Counted from the first letter of the stretch, positions 46,446 through 55,596 are shown. The stretch: DNA of 64,000 nucleotides from Streptomyces anulatus (GCF_000721175.1 NZ_JOEZ01000020.1:1-64000); one strand, 5' to 3'. The notes: generated from the letters alone by a model not told the origin. A program made the numbers and translations.

Positions 46446-47687
46446 TCAGGCCGCCGCGCCGGTGTTGCCGGCTTGGGCGGTGGTGAGGACGACGGGCAGT
46501 TCGCGGTAGTCGTTGCCGATGAACGACGGCTGGGGGAGCAGGCCGTCCTCGTCGGTGGCGAGCCGCAGGCGGGGGAAGCGGGCAAAGAGCGCCGGCAGGG
46601 CGACGCGGGCTTCGAGCCGGGCGAGGGGCGCGCCGAGGCAGAAGTGGATGCCGTGGCCGAAGGCGAGGTGCTGCCGATCGTCGCGGTCGATGTCGAAGTG
46701 ATCGGGCTGGGGGTTGGTCTTCGGGTCGCGTCCGTGCGCGCCGAAGCCGATCAGGATGAGGTCGCCCTGGCGGATCGTGACGCCCTCGCCGAGGTCGATG
46801 TCGGCCGTGGCGTAGCGCAGCGGCAGGTGCATGATCGGGGGGTGTTTGCGCAGCGTCTCCTCGGTGACGTCGTCCCAGCGTGTGGGGTCGGCGATCGCGG
46901 CGGCGAGCTGGTCGGGGTGGGCGAGCAGTTCGACGACCGCGTGGTTGATCAGGGAGACGGCGGTCTCCGAGCCCGCCCCGATCATGAGGATGAGGGTGCT
47001 GACGAGTTCGTCCTCGCTGAGCCGGTCGCCATGGGTTTCGTGGGTGGCCAGCAGGATGCTGGTCATGTCGTCGCCCGGGGTGGCCCGCTTGGTGGCGATC
47101 AGAGTGCGCATCGCGGCGAACATGTCGTCGCGGATCTGGGCGGCCGTCTCGTCGGAGGCGCTGGTGTCCAGCACGGCGTCGATGACCCGCAACATCTCGG
47201 GCCGCTGCTCGTCCGGCACGCCGAAGAGGTCGCAGATCACCCGGGTGGGAACCGGGTAGGAGAAGACGGCCCGCAGGTTGACGGGCTGGTCCGGCTCCAG
47301 GGCCTCCATGGCGTCCAGGAGGCTGGTGACGATCGCCTCTACCGCGGGACGCATCGCCTCGATCCGGCGGGCGGTGAACGCACGGCCCACGAGGTCCTTC
47401 AGGCGCTTGTGGTCGGCGCCGTCGCTGGTGAACATGCTGACGACGTCGACCCAGGCGGCCAGCCACGGTATGGCGAAGGGCCGGTAGCCGGGCCAGCTCT
47501 TGCGGGCGTCCTTGGAGACCCGCGGGTCCACGAGCAGCGTCCGTGCGATGTCGCCGCGGGTGACGGACCAGGCGGTCAGGTTGCTGGGCATGGTGACGCG
47601 GACTGCGGGGCCCTGGGCGCGCAGCTGGTCGGCCTGCGCGTACAGGTGTCGTCCGGTGGTGTCGAGGGTGATCGGCGAGCTGGTCAC
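46446..47687 (-). CDS. Cytochrome P450 (conservon-linked, CYP105-like)
   Basis: 413 residues with P450 landmarks: I-helix LILMIGAGSETAVSLINHAV (acidic/Thr pair altered to SET), ExxR in EETLRKHPPI region, and heme-Cys loop FGHGIHFCLGAPLARLE. GTG at 47687 overlaps the preceding P450 stop (GTGA). It is the last gene of a cvnABCD-P450-P450 unit, an arrangement known in several Streptomyces conservons. Substrate unknown. Confidence 0.92.
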   Translation of the reverse strand: MTSSPITLDTTGRHLYAQADQLRAQGPAVRVTMPSNLTAWSVTRGDIARTLLVDPRVSKDARKSWPGYRPFAIPWLAAWVDVVSMFTSDGADHKRLKDLVGRAFTARRIEAMRPAVEAIVTSLLDAMEALEPDQPVNLRAVFSYPVPTRVICDLFGVPDEQRPEMLRVIDAVLDTSASDETAAQIRDDMFAAMRTLIATKRATPGDDMTSILLATHETHGDRLSEDELVSTLILMIGAGSETAVSLINHAVVELLAHPDQLAAAIADPTRWDDVTEETLRKHPPIMHLPLRYATADIDLGEGVTIRQGDLILIGFGAHGRDPKTNPQPDHFDIDRDDRQHLAFGHGIHFCLGAPLARLEARVALPALFARFPRLRLATDEDGLLPQPSFIGNDYRELPVVLTTAQAGNTGAAA

Positions 47688-48913
47688 GCGGTACCTCCTG
47701 CGGATGTGGTGGCGGTGAGGACATCGGCGGGCTGCTTGCGGAAGCTGACGTTCAGCGAGACGGGGCACTGGTGGAACGGGCCCGGCCGGTTGGGGACGTC
47801 GGGGTCGGTGAGGTCGAGGTCCCAGAGGCGGTCCAGGATCGTCTCGATGGCGGTCTGGGCGATGACGCTGGCCTGGCCGTCGGCCGGGCAGCGGTGCGGG
47901 CCGGCCGACCAGGCCAGGTGCGAGCGGTTGTCGTAGCCGAGGCCGGGCGGCAGCGCGGGGTCGGTGCCGGTGGCCGCGTGACTGATGAGGACCGGCTCGC
48001 CTTCGGGGATGGCGACGCCGTGCAGCATGGTGGCGTGACGGGCGAAGTGGGCGCTGAAGTTTGCCATCGGGCTGCGGGTCCACAGCACCTTCTCCATGGC
48101 GCGTCGGACGGTGACGGTGCCGCCGGCGAGGTCGCCGGCGTAGGTGTCGTCCTCCAGGAGCAGGCCCAGGCCGGAGGCGATCCACGCCGCAGTGGGGATG
48201 GTGCCGGCGCCGACGAAGCAGAAGAGCTGGTGGACCATCTCCTCATCGGTGAGGCGGGCGGGATGGGCGAGCATCCAGGACGTGAAGTCGGCACCGGGCC
48301 GCTGCTTCTTCGTCTGGATGAGCTCGAAGAGGATCCGCGCGAAGTCCTCCGCCGCCTGCGCGGCCGCAGCACCGGCGCTGATGATGCCCTGGCATGCGGT
48401 GACCATCCGCCCGGCCAGCTGGGTCGGGCAGCCGAGGATGTCGGCGAAGATCAGCAGCGGCAGGGTGTCGGCGAAGTCGACCATCAGGTCGGCGTGCCCG
48501 CGGGGGGCGATCCGGTCGATGAGCCAGTTGGCGTGGGCCTGGGTGGTCTCGCGCAGCATGTGGACGTCGACGCGGGCCAGGCACTCCTCCAGGGCGATGC
48601 GCAGCCGCTCATGGCGCTGCCCGTCGGCGTACAACAGGCTGGGGCGGAAGGCCATGAGGGCCAGGACCGGGCTGTCCGGCGGGACCCGGCCGTTGTTGAG
48701 CGCGGCCCAGCGGCGGTTGTCCTTGCTGTAGGTGGCCGTGTCGTTGAGCAGGGTGATCGCGGCCCGGTGGCTGGTGACGACCAGGGCGTACACGTTCTCC
48801 GCGATCTCGGCCCAGCCGACGGGCCCGGCGGCCCGCAGTTCGGCGTAAGCGTCCTGGGGCCGCAGTGCGAAGCCGTCGCCGAACAGGCGAGGCGGGCGCG
48901 GGGAAGCAGTCAT
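47684..48913 (-). CDS. Cytochrome P450 with atypical heme loop
   Basis: 409 residues. I-helix region QLFCFVGAGTIPTAAWIASG and heme-binding loop AWSAGPHRCPADGQASVIAQ. The loop begins with AWSAG rather than FGxG, as seen in some conservon-associated P450s. ATG at 48913 overlaps the CvnD stop (ATGA), so it is co-translated with the G-protein-like module. Confidence 0.88.
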   Translation of the reverse strand: MTASPRPPRLFGDGFALRPQDAYAELRAAGPVGWAEIAENVYALVVTSHRAAITLLNDTATYSKDNRRWAALNNGRVPPDSPVLALMAFRPSLLYADGQRHERLRIALEECLARVDVHMLRETTQAHANWLIDRIAPRGHADLMVDFADTLPLLIFADILGCPTQLAGRMVTACQGIISAGAAAAQAAEDFARILFELIQTKKQRPGADFTSWMLAHPARLTDEEMVHQLFCFVGAGTIPTAAWIASGLGLLLEDDTYAGDLAGGTVTVRRAMEKVLWTRSPMANFSAHFARHATMLHGVAIPEGEPVLISHAATGTDPALPPGLGYDNRSHLAWSAGPHRCPADGQASVIAQTAIETILDRLWDLDLTDPDVPNRPGPFHQCPVSLNVSFRKQPADVLTATTSAGGTA

Positions 48914-49509
48914 TGGGCGGGCTCCAGGCGGGGGTGGGTGAGGATGTCGGTGACCAGGGCGATCAGGCCTTCTTTCGCCGAGTGGCGGAAGCGGGCGTCC
49001 AGCCACACCAGCGGGCGGTCGTCGGCCATGGTCAGGGAGTCGCGGATCTCGGCGTCGCTGTAGCGGGGCGCGCCTTCCTCTGCGAAGTGGTTGATCGCGA
49101 CGGTGTACGGCAGGCCGGCGGACTCCAGCAGGTCGATCGCGTCGAAGCTCTCCTCGATGCGGCGGGTGTCGACGAGGACGAGGCCGCCCAGAGCGCCGTC
49201 GAGCAGGGAGCGGACCATACGGTGGAAGCGCGGCTGGCCTGGGGCACCGAAGAGGTAGAGCACGATGTCCTCAGCCAGCGTGACGCGCCCGAAGTCCATC
49301 GCGACAGTGGTGGTGGTCTTGTCCTTCATGCCGCCGAGGTCGTCAATGAGTTCCCCGGCCTTGGTCATCTGCTCTTCGGTGCGCATGGGGCGGATTTCCG
49401 AGACCGCACCGACCAGGGTGGTCTTGCCCACCGCGAACGGACCGAGGACGACCACCTTGACTGAGCGGGCCCCGGCCGACACATAGCGGTCAGAGCTTCT
49501 GTAGTCCAT
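48910..49509 (-). CDS. cvnD: Conservon small GTPase-like protein CvnD
   Basis: 199 residues. P-loop VLGPFAVGKTTLVGAV, the TTTTVAMDFGRV switch, and LFGAPGQPRFHRMV (G3-like) with AINHFAE as altered NKxD. CvnD proteins form membrane-associated complexes with CvnA-C, resembling G-protein-coupled systems. It overlaps cvnC by 20 bp. Confidence 0.92.
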   Translation of the reverse strand: MDYRSSDRYVSAGARSVKVVVLGPFAVGKTTLVGAVSEIRPMRTEEQMTKAGELIDDLGGMKDKTTTTVAMDFGRVTLAEDIVLYLFGAPGQPRFHRMVRSLLDGALGGLVLVDTRRIEESFDAIDLLESAGLPYTVAINHFAEEGAPRYSDAEIRDSLTMADDRPLVWLDARFRHSAKEGLIALVTDILTHPRLEPAQ

Positions 49510-49849
49510 CCAAAACCCTTCTCAGGAAGTCCTCATCGTGCTGCTCCGCAGCGGGAACGAACGGTGCACGGGCGACCAGGTGACCGCTGTCGACGAGACC
49601 GGAGACGACGACCTTGGTGACAGCCCCGGGCAGTTCGAGGTGGACGGCGACCTCGGACACGGCCAGGACGCCGGGAAGGCACAGGTCCATCACCCGGTAC
49701 GCCTGTGCACCCAGGCCGGCCAGTGGCACATTGGGGTCGGCGATCAGCAGGGTGGCCTCGTCCAGCGTGGTGCGCGAGGGTGTGGCGCGGCCGCCCGTGG
49801 CGGTGTAGGACCGCACCATTCCGCGCCGCTGGCGCCCGTGCGCGGTCAT
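49490..49849 (-). CDS. cvnC: Conservon DUF742 protein CvnC
   Basis: 119 residues with the DUF742 winged-helix-like core (VMDLCLPGVLAVSEVAVHLE, KVVVSGLVDSGHL). Partner of CvnA and CvnB in conservons. ATG at 49849 overlaps the cvnB stop (ATGA). Confidence 0.92.
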   Translation of the reverse strand: MTAHGRQRRGMVRSYTATGGRATPSRTTLDEATLLIADPNVPLAGLGAQAYRVMDLCLPGVLAVSEVAVHLELPGAVTKVVVSGLVDSGHLVARAPFVPAAEQHDEDFLRRVLDGLQKL

Positions 49850-50295
49850 ACGGTGCTGCTCCGCTCGCGGGCGCCGAGCACCGGGCGCAAGCCCTGGATC
49901 ATCTTCAGCGTGGCCGTGATGGCGAGTGAGGCCTCCTTGCTGAGCGCGTCGCCTCGCACGGAGACACCGACTCCGGTGCGCTCGCCCGCCGCGAACAGCA
50001 GCACGGTGGCGTCCTTCAGATCGCTGACGACGTGCCGCATGACCAAGGAGCTCTTGCTCTGGTCGGGGTATCCACAGAACGCGCCGAGGTCGGCCTGCAG
50101 AGACTTGACGCCGGAGAGGGCGGCTGCCGTGCGCTCCGCGTCGTCGCGTGTCAGGTCGTCCGACTTGGCGATCACCAGTCCGTCGCTGGAGAACAGGACT
50201 GCGTGCATGACGCCCGGCTCCCCGCACAGTCGGTTCAGGGCCCAGGTCATGTCGGTGGAGTCGGCGGTGTGCTGATCGGCGGTGGTCACTGTCAC
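49846..50295 (-). CDS. cvnB: Conservon roadblock/LC7 protein CvnB
   Basis: 149 residues: the roadblock/LC7 fold is seen in MTWALNRLCGEPGVMHAVLF and SSDGLVIAKS. GTG at 50295 overlaps the cvnA stop. These proteins regulate small GTPases, here CvnD. Confidence 0.92.
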   Translation of the reverse strand: MTVTTADQHTADSTDMTWALNRLCGEPGVMHAVLFSSDGLVIAKSDDLTRDDAERTAAALSGVKSLQADLGAFCGYPDQSKSSLVMRHVVSDLKDATVLLFAAGERTGVGVSVRGDALSKEASLAITATLKMIQGLRPVLGARERSSTV

Positions 50296-51719
50296 AGTCC
50301 TTCGGGTTCGGTATCGGTGGCCTCATAGCCCGTGCGGAAGGCCTGGTGCAGGCTGTCGAAGCCCGCGGTCAGGGCATCAGGGTCGGCGGAATCGGTCAGC
50401 GCCTCTTGGGTGGGCCCTTGAGGCGCGGGCATCAGGTGTTGTGGCGTGCGTTTGGGCAGGCCCGAGACTGTGGTTCGCGACGCCGGGCGCGCCGTGGCCT
50501 CCGCCGGCGCAGACGCGGAAGGTCCGGGTGCTGGGGCCGCGAGCGCTGCAAGGGGTGCGCTGGGCGCGACCGGTGCCTGTTCGGGCTCTGCCGTCCTCGG
50601 GGGCTCGCCCATCAGGGCGCTGGGGACCAGGAGTGCGGCCTTGACCCCACCGCTCGCTGAGGGGGCACCCACGTCGACGCGGAACTTGTAGTCGTAGGAG
50701 AGACGCCCGATGACGGCGAACCCGAGCTTGCGCTCGTCCTCGAGGCCCGCCGCGTCCAGCAGAACCTTGTGGGACAGAAGCCGTTCGGCGTGGGCGAGTT
50801 GGTACGGGTTCATGCCCAGGCCCGTGTCCTCCACGACGATGCGATAGCCGGCCTGGACCCGCTGGACGTAGACCGTCACCTCGTCGCTGGAGTAGGTGGT
50901 CGCGTTGATCATCAGCTCGGCGAGGGCGACAGCGATGGGCTCGACGACCCGGCCCTCGACATACTGCTCGCCGACGTCGGGCAGGTAGGTGTAGTTCACC
51001 CGGTCGTACGGGCCGATGCGTCCGCGCGCGCTCTCGATGATCTCGCGGAAGGTGGCGTTCGCTCGCTGAGTGCCGGGCCATGAACCGGCGAGAATCCGCA
51101 GGCGCTGGACCATGTGCAGGGCTCGCGTAGCGAAGTGGTCGATCTCGATCAGGCTCTGGTGGTAGGTGCTGGCTTGCGAGTGCTTGCCCAGCTCCTCATC
51201 GATCTTCATCTGCAGCTTGGTCAGGAAGGTCTGGACTTCGTCCGCGGTTCCGCGGACGCCGGCCCGGGCCGAGCGGCCGATGCCCTCATGGGTCACGGCC
51301 ACGGCCTCGCGCACCATCTCCACGACCGCCTGGTGGAGCTTGTCGAACTCGGTACCGGACAACATCTCGCTGGCCAGGCCGGGGACCAAGACACCCGGGT
51401 GTCGCCGGGCCTCCGCATCGACCACCGCCGGCAAACGCTGCTCCACCAGGTGGTGGAACTCTTCACGGAGGGCCTCGTACCAGCTCCAGTTCGTGGTGAG
51501 CTGCTCCTGCAGCGCCTCTTGCTCGGCGGCCGCCTGCCGTCGGACCTCGCCCACTTTCTGGTCCGTCGCCGCGTCGGCCTTGGTGGCGCGCTCCTCCGCA
51601 GCCAGGCGGTCCCGGATTGCCTGACGCTTACCGCGGGTCTGGAGGACGAGCGCGCCGGAGACAGCGGTGAGTCCACCACCCAGCGCTATCTCGGCCACAA
51701 CGTGCGGGAAGAGATTCAT
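50292..51719 (-). CDS. cvnA: Conservon sensor ATPase CvnA
   Basis: 475 residues: an N-terminal membrane helix (AEIALGGGLTAVSGALVL), a coiled coil (about 35-100), a dimerisation region, and a HATPase domain (ALAELMINATTYSS, VVEDTGLGMNPYQLAHA), then a Pro/Ala-rich tail. It lacks the long extracellular sensor domain of some CvnA proteins. Autophosphorylation is not assured. First gene of the cvnABCD-P450-P450 operon; ATG at 51719. Confidence 0.9.
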   Translation of the reverse strand: MNLFPHVVAEIALGGGLTAVSGALVLQTRGKRQAIRDRLAAEERATKADAATDQKVGEVRRQAAAEQEALQEQLTTNWSWYEALREEFHHLVEQRLPAVVDAEARRHPGVLVPGLASEMLSGTEFDKLHQAVVEMVREAVAVTHEGIGRSARAGVRGTADEVQTFLTKLQMKIDEELGKHSQASTYHQSLIEIDHFATRALHMVQRLRILAGSWPGTQRANATFREIIESARGRIGPYDRVNYTYLPDVGEQYVEGRVVEPIAVALAELMINATTYSSDEVTVYVQRVQAGYRIVVEDTGLGMNPYQLAHAERLLSHKVLLDAAGLEDERKLGFAVIGRLSYDYKFRVDVGAPSASGGVKAALLVPSALMGEPPRTAEPEQAPVAPSAPLAALAAPAPGPSASAPAEATARPASRTTVSGLPKRTPQHLMPAPQGPTQEALTDSADPDALTAGFDSLHQAFRTGYEATDTEPEGL

Positions 51720-51882
51720 GACAGTCCTTCAGGTGCGGGGGCATGGCGGGTGCAGAAGCCGCGGTGGCACGGCTGGCGGGCACCGTGCGGGAGGAAGGCC
51801 GCCGGGACGGGCCTCACCGAGCGCTGCGGCCACGGGGGGAGGCCTTCACGCTCGGGGGTGCGCACCCGTCCCGGCGACCGGT

Positions 51883-52077
51883 CTAGGGGGAGATGCCGCC
51901 GATGACGTCCGCAACGCCCTGGACGGCTTCGCTGATGGTGGGGGCCAGTGTGGAGTCGTGCAGGTAGAACCCGAGCAGCACGGCGGCCACCGCGTGCGAG
52001 GGCCTGAGCCCTGACTTCCTGACGAGCAGCACCACGACGACGCCGAGGACGACCACGAGCGGCAGAGTGAGAAACAC
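51883..52077 (-). CDS. 64-residue membrane protein
   Basis: An N-terminal hydrophobic helix (FLTLPLVVVLGVVVVLLV), a KSGLRPSHAVAAVLLGFYLH segment, and a C-terminal amphipathic stretch. I recall the same short family elsewhere in Streptomyces; function unknown. Start at 52077. It is 12 bp after the gene at 52090 and probably co-transcribed. Confidence 0.65.
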   Translation of the reverse strand: MFLTLPLVVVLGVVVVLLVRKSGLRPSHAVAAVLLGFYLHDSTLAPTISEAVQGVADVIGGISP

Positions 52078-52089
52078 GCGGATCCTTCC

Positions 52090-52503
52090 TCACGCGGCCA
52101 CCATCCTCAACTGAGCACGGCTGGCACTGAGTTGCTGGTGGAGGCTGCCGGGCGAGGTGGTGGGAAACGACGTCTCGTACGGCAGTAACCAGAACCGACG
52201 GGGACACCGGGGCCATCCCGACCCGTACGCCGCGCCGCAGACCCAAGAGTCCCGCAAGCACTGGGAATGCGCGGCGCCCCAGCGGTGGCTGGTGCCGGCC
52301 TCCACGGGGATGAACATGGATCCGTGGGCCGGGCAGCAGAGCACCGGACCTACGGGCTCCCCCTCGGAACGCAGTGCCTCGAGTGCGGGCATCCCCACGC
52401 GCAGCGCGGTGACAACGACGTCAACGCCCGTAGCAGCTTCCGCTCGCGGCCGGGGGCTTTCCGCGAACTGGACGTGCCAGGGAAGGCGAGTGGCCAGGAT
52501 CAT
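52090..52503 (-). CDS. Hypothetical protein controlled by 11-bp phased repeats
   Basis: 137 residues (start ATG 52503, ILATRLPWHVQF). Has GPVLCCPAHGSMFIPVEAG and CLRDSWVCGAAYGSG, similar in plan to the prim-pol-like protein at 45978. No catalytic motif recognised. A triple half-site array lies 85 bp upstream of the start (52589-52618), so it appears to be the first gene of a transcript that may continue to 51883. Confidence 0.55.
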   Translation of the reverse strand: MILATRLPWHVQFAESPRPRAEAATGVDVVVTALRVGMPALEALRSEGEPVGPVLCCPAHGSMFIPVEAGTSHRWGAAHSQCLRDSWVCGAAYGSGWPRCPRRFWLLPYETSFPTTSPGSLHQQLSASRAQLRMVAA

Positions 52504-52588
52504 CGGAACTCCATCAGCGGCAACGTGGACGGTTCGACAGGCGGAATGATCGTGAATCCAGCGTGATGCGTTTCGCGTGCCACCGATA

Positions 52589-52618
52589 CGCCAAACTGCC
52601 GCCACTTCTTCGCCACTT
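52589..52618 (-). repeat. Phased half-site array A (three half-sites, 11-bp period)
   Basis: On the plus strand CGCCAAAC (52589), CGCCACTT (52600) and CGCCACTT (52611) start exactly 11 bp apart. On the minus strand this reads AAGTGGCG twice, then GTTTGGCG, followed by TATCGGTG. It lies in the 355-bp gap 52504-52858 upstream of the minus-strand gene at 52503, about the same distance as copy D is from its gene. Confidence 0.75.
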
Positions 52619-52724
52619 CGCAGTCGCGGACAGTGATCGACGGACTCAGGAGGCCAGAACAGACGGCGCGAATCGGACGATCTCTCCTCGTGGGCTCTGC
52701 AGCTGCGCATAAGGGCGACGGTGT

Positions 52725-52743
52725 CGCCACTTGTTCGCCACTT
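52725..52743 (-). repeat. Phased half-site array B (two half-sites)
   Basis: CGCCACTT at 52725 and again at 52736, 11 bp apart, with TTG as spacer. The third half-site is absent. It is oriented as array A and located 107 bp upstream of it, just past the GH15 stop; it could be a second binding platform for the same factor. Confidence 0.6.
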
Positions 52744-52858
52744 CCCAGCTTCCTCTTGACGCAGCGGCGGAACTCCGGTAACGAGCGGCTTCCGTGTCCT
52801 GCCTCACCTACCCGGCTCCCCCTCACAGTGGGCGTTGGAGCGAAAGGGGTGCGGCGGT

Positions 52859-55174
52859 TCATGACACCGTCCCGGCGGACAAGACGGGGGCCGGATCGAT
52901 GCGATTTGGGCGGGTGGACACGGGCCCCGTCATCAACACCACACGGAGGATGGCCAAGTGGCTGAAGCCCTGAGGGAAGTTCCCCAACTGGCGTCTGGCG
53001 CGCAGGTCGTACTCCTCGGCGAGCAGGCCCACCTCGTTGCGCAGTGAAAGCAGACGCTCGCGGACCGCGGCGGCCTCCTCATGGCGGCCAATCCTGTCGA
53101 GCGACTCGGCCAGCCAGCCGGTGCAGATCACGAAGTAGCCCTCGTCGCCGGCCAACCCGTCAACGCCGGCGCCTTCGCCCTCGGTCCGGTACCGCAGCAC
53201 CAGCCCACCGGTGGTGCTCAGTTCGTTCTGAACCGACTCGACCGTGCCAATGACCCGTTTGTCCTCTGCGGGCAGGAAACCGCTGAGTATGGCGTGCAGG
53301 AGCGACGCGTCGAGCGTGCTCCCCCCGTAGTACTGGGTGAAGGTGTTCCGCTCGGCGTCGTACCCGTTCTCACACACCTCACGGTGGATCGTCTCGCGCA
53401 GCGCCTTCCACCGCTCGAGCGGGCCGGTGGCGTAGCCGAGTTCGATGAGCCGGACGGCCCGGGCTACGGCGACCCACGCCATGATGGCGGAGTGCGTGAA
53501 CCGGCGGCGCGGCCCACGAATCTCCCAGATGCCCATGTCAGGCTGGTCCCAGAGCGTCTCCAGCTCCGTGACGAGCTCCACGATGATGGCGGCGATGCCG
53601 GGCGCCTCGTCTGGGCAGGCGAGTGCGATCTCGTAGAGCGCGTCGGCGACCTCGCCGTAGACATCGATCTGGAGCTGGCCAGCTGCATCGTTGCCGATCC
53701 GGACCGGCGCCGAGCCCTCGTATCCAGGGAGCCAGGGCAGTACCTTCTCGCGCAGGTCGGATTCGCCGCCGATCCCGTACATGATCTGCCGACGGCCTGG
53801 GGTGCCGGCGCAGGCACGCACCAGCCAGTCTTTCCAGGCGAGAGCCTCGGCCAGGTACCCAAAGCGCGCGAGGATACTGGCGATGAACGCGTCGTCACGC
53901 AGCCATGCGTAGCGGTAGTCCCAGTTGCGGACGCCGCCGAGCTCCTCCGGCAGTGACGTGGTCGGCGCGGCCACGATCGCCCCGGTCGGGCTGTAGATGA
54001 GAGCCGCAAGGGTCAGCAGGGAGCGGACTGCCGTAACCCGGTCCGGGCCGGTGTAGGTGCAGCGAGCCACCCACGCCTCCCAGTGGTCGAGGGTGTGCTT
54101 CAGCAGGGCATCGGGGGACGGATGCGGCGGAGGGCTATCGGCGCCCTCCCGCCACGAGAGCGCGAACGAGACCTGCTCTCCTTCGACGACGGTGAAGTCG
54201 GTGTGAATGTCGCCGGCGTTGACCTGGACGGGCCTGGTGGTGTTGAGCCAGAGCCGCCCATCGCCGTCCCCACCGGGCACGACGGCGAGACGTTTGTCGT
54301 CGATACGTTCGAGCCGGGGGACGGTGCGCCCATATCCGGGCCGGGCCCGAAGCAGCGAGCGCATCGTGACCTGCCCCTGCATCCCGGTCACAATGCGGAC
54401 GACCTGCGGCGCTTCGTCGCCCGGGACCATGAAATCGGTGACCTTCACCGTGCCGGACTCGGTGGTCCACTCCGTTTCCAGGACCATCGTGTCACCCACG
54501 TACCGGCGGACCGCGACGGGCGCGGAGACGCCATTCGGGAGGATGGCGGGAGCGATCTGCCAAAAGCCGTGCTCGGAGGTGCCGAGGAGACGGGTGAAGA
54601 CAGCAGCCGAGTCGAACCGCGGCAGGCACAACCAGTCGATGCTGCCATCCAGGCGGACCAGAGCAGAGCCCCTCTGGTCGCCGAGCAGGCTGTAGTCCTC
54701 GATCCGCCCCGCATTGCCGTCCACCCCTGGTGCTCCGGTGGCCACACACAGGCGGAGACCCCCGGGCTCGCTCCGGTTCACGAGCAGCCCGTCGGCAAGA
54801 AGCGGCCGGCACACCCGCGCCATCCGACGCGCGCCGAGGCCATGCCGATGGGCGAGCAGCCCGACGGGCAGTGGTGTGCCAGCCCGGTAGCGCCCGGAGC
54901 GGATTCCGTCACGGATCTCCCGCACGAACTTCCTGTCCTTCGGGTGCGCCTCGTTCGGGCGCAGGCGCCGAGTCGCCCCGCGGCGCGGTACGGCGATCTC
55001 GCCGTCCGCGTCCAGCTCACGCAGCACAGCTCGGGTCACCTTCACCGACTGGCCTATACGGTGCGCCAGTTCCTCAACAGGTGGCAGCGCCTTGCCGTAC
55101 GGGTGCTCCCTGACGAAGCCCCGTAGCGCGGCGCACGCCTCGTTCAGGCCCTTTTGCGCGGTGGCGGGCGTCAC
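52859..55174 (-). CDS. GH15 family enzyme with two N-terminal GntR-like winged helices
   Basis: 771 residues. Residues about 8-70 (KALPPVEELAHRIGQSVKVT, then VLRELDADGEIAVPRRG) and about 76-140 (GTPLPVGLLAHRHGLGARRM, ADGLLVN) are two GntR-type winged-helix motifs. From about 155 a complete GH15 glucoamylase/trehalase-type enzyme follows: YSLLGDQRGSALVRLDGSID, VRNWDYRYAWLRDD, GDEGYFVICTGWLAES and the terminal EEYDLRARRQLGNFPQGFSH. GH15 enzymes hydrolyse terminal alpha-glucosidic bonds including trehalose. A DNA-binding front on this enzyme is highly unusual and suggests a sugar-responsive regulator or a self-regulated enzyme. GTG 55174 overlaps the stop of a short upstream ORF. Confidence 0.85.
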   Translation of the reverse strand: MTPATAQKGLNEACAALRGFVREHPYGKALPPVEELAHRIGQSVKVTRAVLRELDADGEIAVPRRGATRRLRPNEAHPKDRKFVREIRDGIRSGRYRAGTPLPVGLLAHRHGLGARRMARVCRPLLADGLLVNRSEPGGLRLCVATGAPGVDGNAGRIEDYSLLGDQRGSALVRLDGSIDWLCLPRFDSAAVFTRLLGTSEHGFWQIAPAILPNGVSAPVAVRRYVGDTMVLETEWTTESGTVKVTDFMVPGDEAPQVVRIVTGMQGQVTMRSLLRARPGYGRTVPRLERIDDKRLAVVPGGDGDGRLWLNTTRPVQVNAGDIHTDFTVVEGEQVSFALSWREGADSPPPHPSPDALLKHTLDHWEAWVARCTYTGPDRVTAVRSLLTLAALIYSPTGAIVAAPTTSLPEELGGVRNWDYRYAWLRDDAFIASILARFGYLAEALAWKDWLVRACAGTPGRRQIMYGIGGESDLREKVLPWLPGYEGSAPVRIGNDAAGQLQIDVYGEVADALYEIALACPDEAPGIAAIIVELVTELETLWDQPDMGIWEIRGPRRRFTHSAIMAWVAVARAVRLIELGYATGPLERWKALRETIHREVCENGYDAERNTFTQYYGGSTLDASLLHAILSGFLPAEDKRVIGTVESVQNELSTTGGLVLRYRTEGEGAGVDGLAGDEGYFVICTGWLAESLDRIGRHEEAAAVRERLLSLRNEVGLLAEEYDLRARRQLGNFPQGFSHLAILRVVLMTGPVSTRPNRIDPAPVLSAGTVS

Positions 55175-55314
55175 GCGGCCACCGCCTGGGCGCGAGCGGT
55201 GCCTTCGAAAGCGACCCGCCGCAACGCGGTGGGGTCCTTCGCCAGTAAGGCCGCCGTCTGCACGACGGCAGCAACCGCCGACCGGCGGCGGCGCAGAGCA
55301 TGGAACACGGTCAC
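55171..55314 (-). CDS. Possible short ORF coupled to the GH15 gene
   Basis: From GTG 55314 it would encode 47 residues (TVFHALRRRRSAVAAVVQTA, then ALLAKDPTALRRVAFEG), ending in a TGA that overlaps the GH15 GTG (GTGA). The frame is open further upstream to 55602, but a perfect hairpin crosses that part and no good ribosome site is seen, so start and reality are uncertain. The rest of the 514-bp gap 55315-55828 holds a hairpin and two repeat arrays. Confidence 0.3.
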   Translation of the reverse strand: MTVFHALRRRRSAVAAVVQTAALLAKDPTALRRVAFEGTARAQAVAA

Positions 55315-55514
55315 TCCGAGGGGACGTGGGTTGCGACGGTGGGGGCCGGTGGTCACCGCGGTCGTCAGGCAACGACGGACCGGGCGCGTCTTCCGCACGG
55401 CTGTTCCAGCACCGGGATGGGCGCGCTGGCCCTCTCGCCACCCGGCCGGGAAGCGAGCACGCGCACCGAACGGTGAGCTGCGCGCCGGCGGTGAATCGCA
55501 AGCCCCTGCCAGCG

Positions 55515-55552
55515 CGTGGCCTCCCCGCCCAGAAGTGCGCGGGGAGGCCACG
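55515..55552. promoter_or_regulatory. Perfect 14-bp-stem hairpin in the GH15 leader
   Basis: CGTGGCCTCCCCGC pairs with GCGGGGAGGCCACG around a 10-base loop; three more outer pairs continue past a G-T mismatch. Downstream of array C in the minus direction it would lie in the 5' leader of the GH15 transcript, a position fitting an attenuator or terminator. No U-tract follows. Confidence 0.5.
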
Positions 55553-55596
55553 TGCTGGTCCATCTCCACGATGACGGTGATCTCTTCGCATCGGTA

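Noticed and set aside
52756..52784. TTGACG-N17-TAACGA on the plus strand as a promoter
   Set aside because: The -10 lacks the final T and no plus-strand gene follows; it would only run antisense to the GH15 gene.
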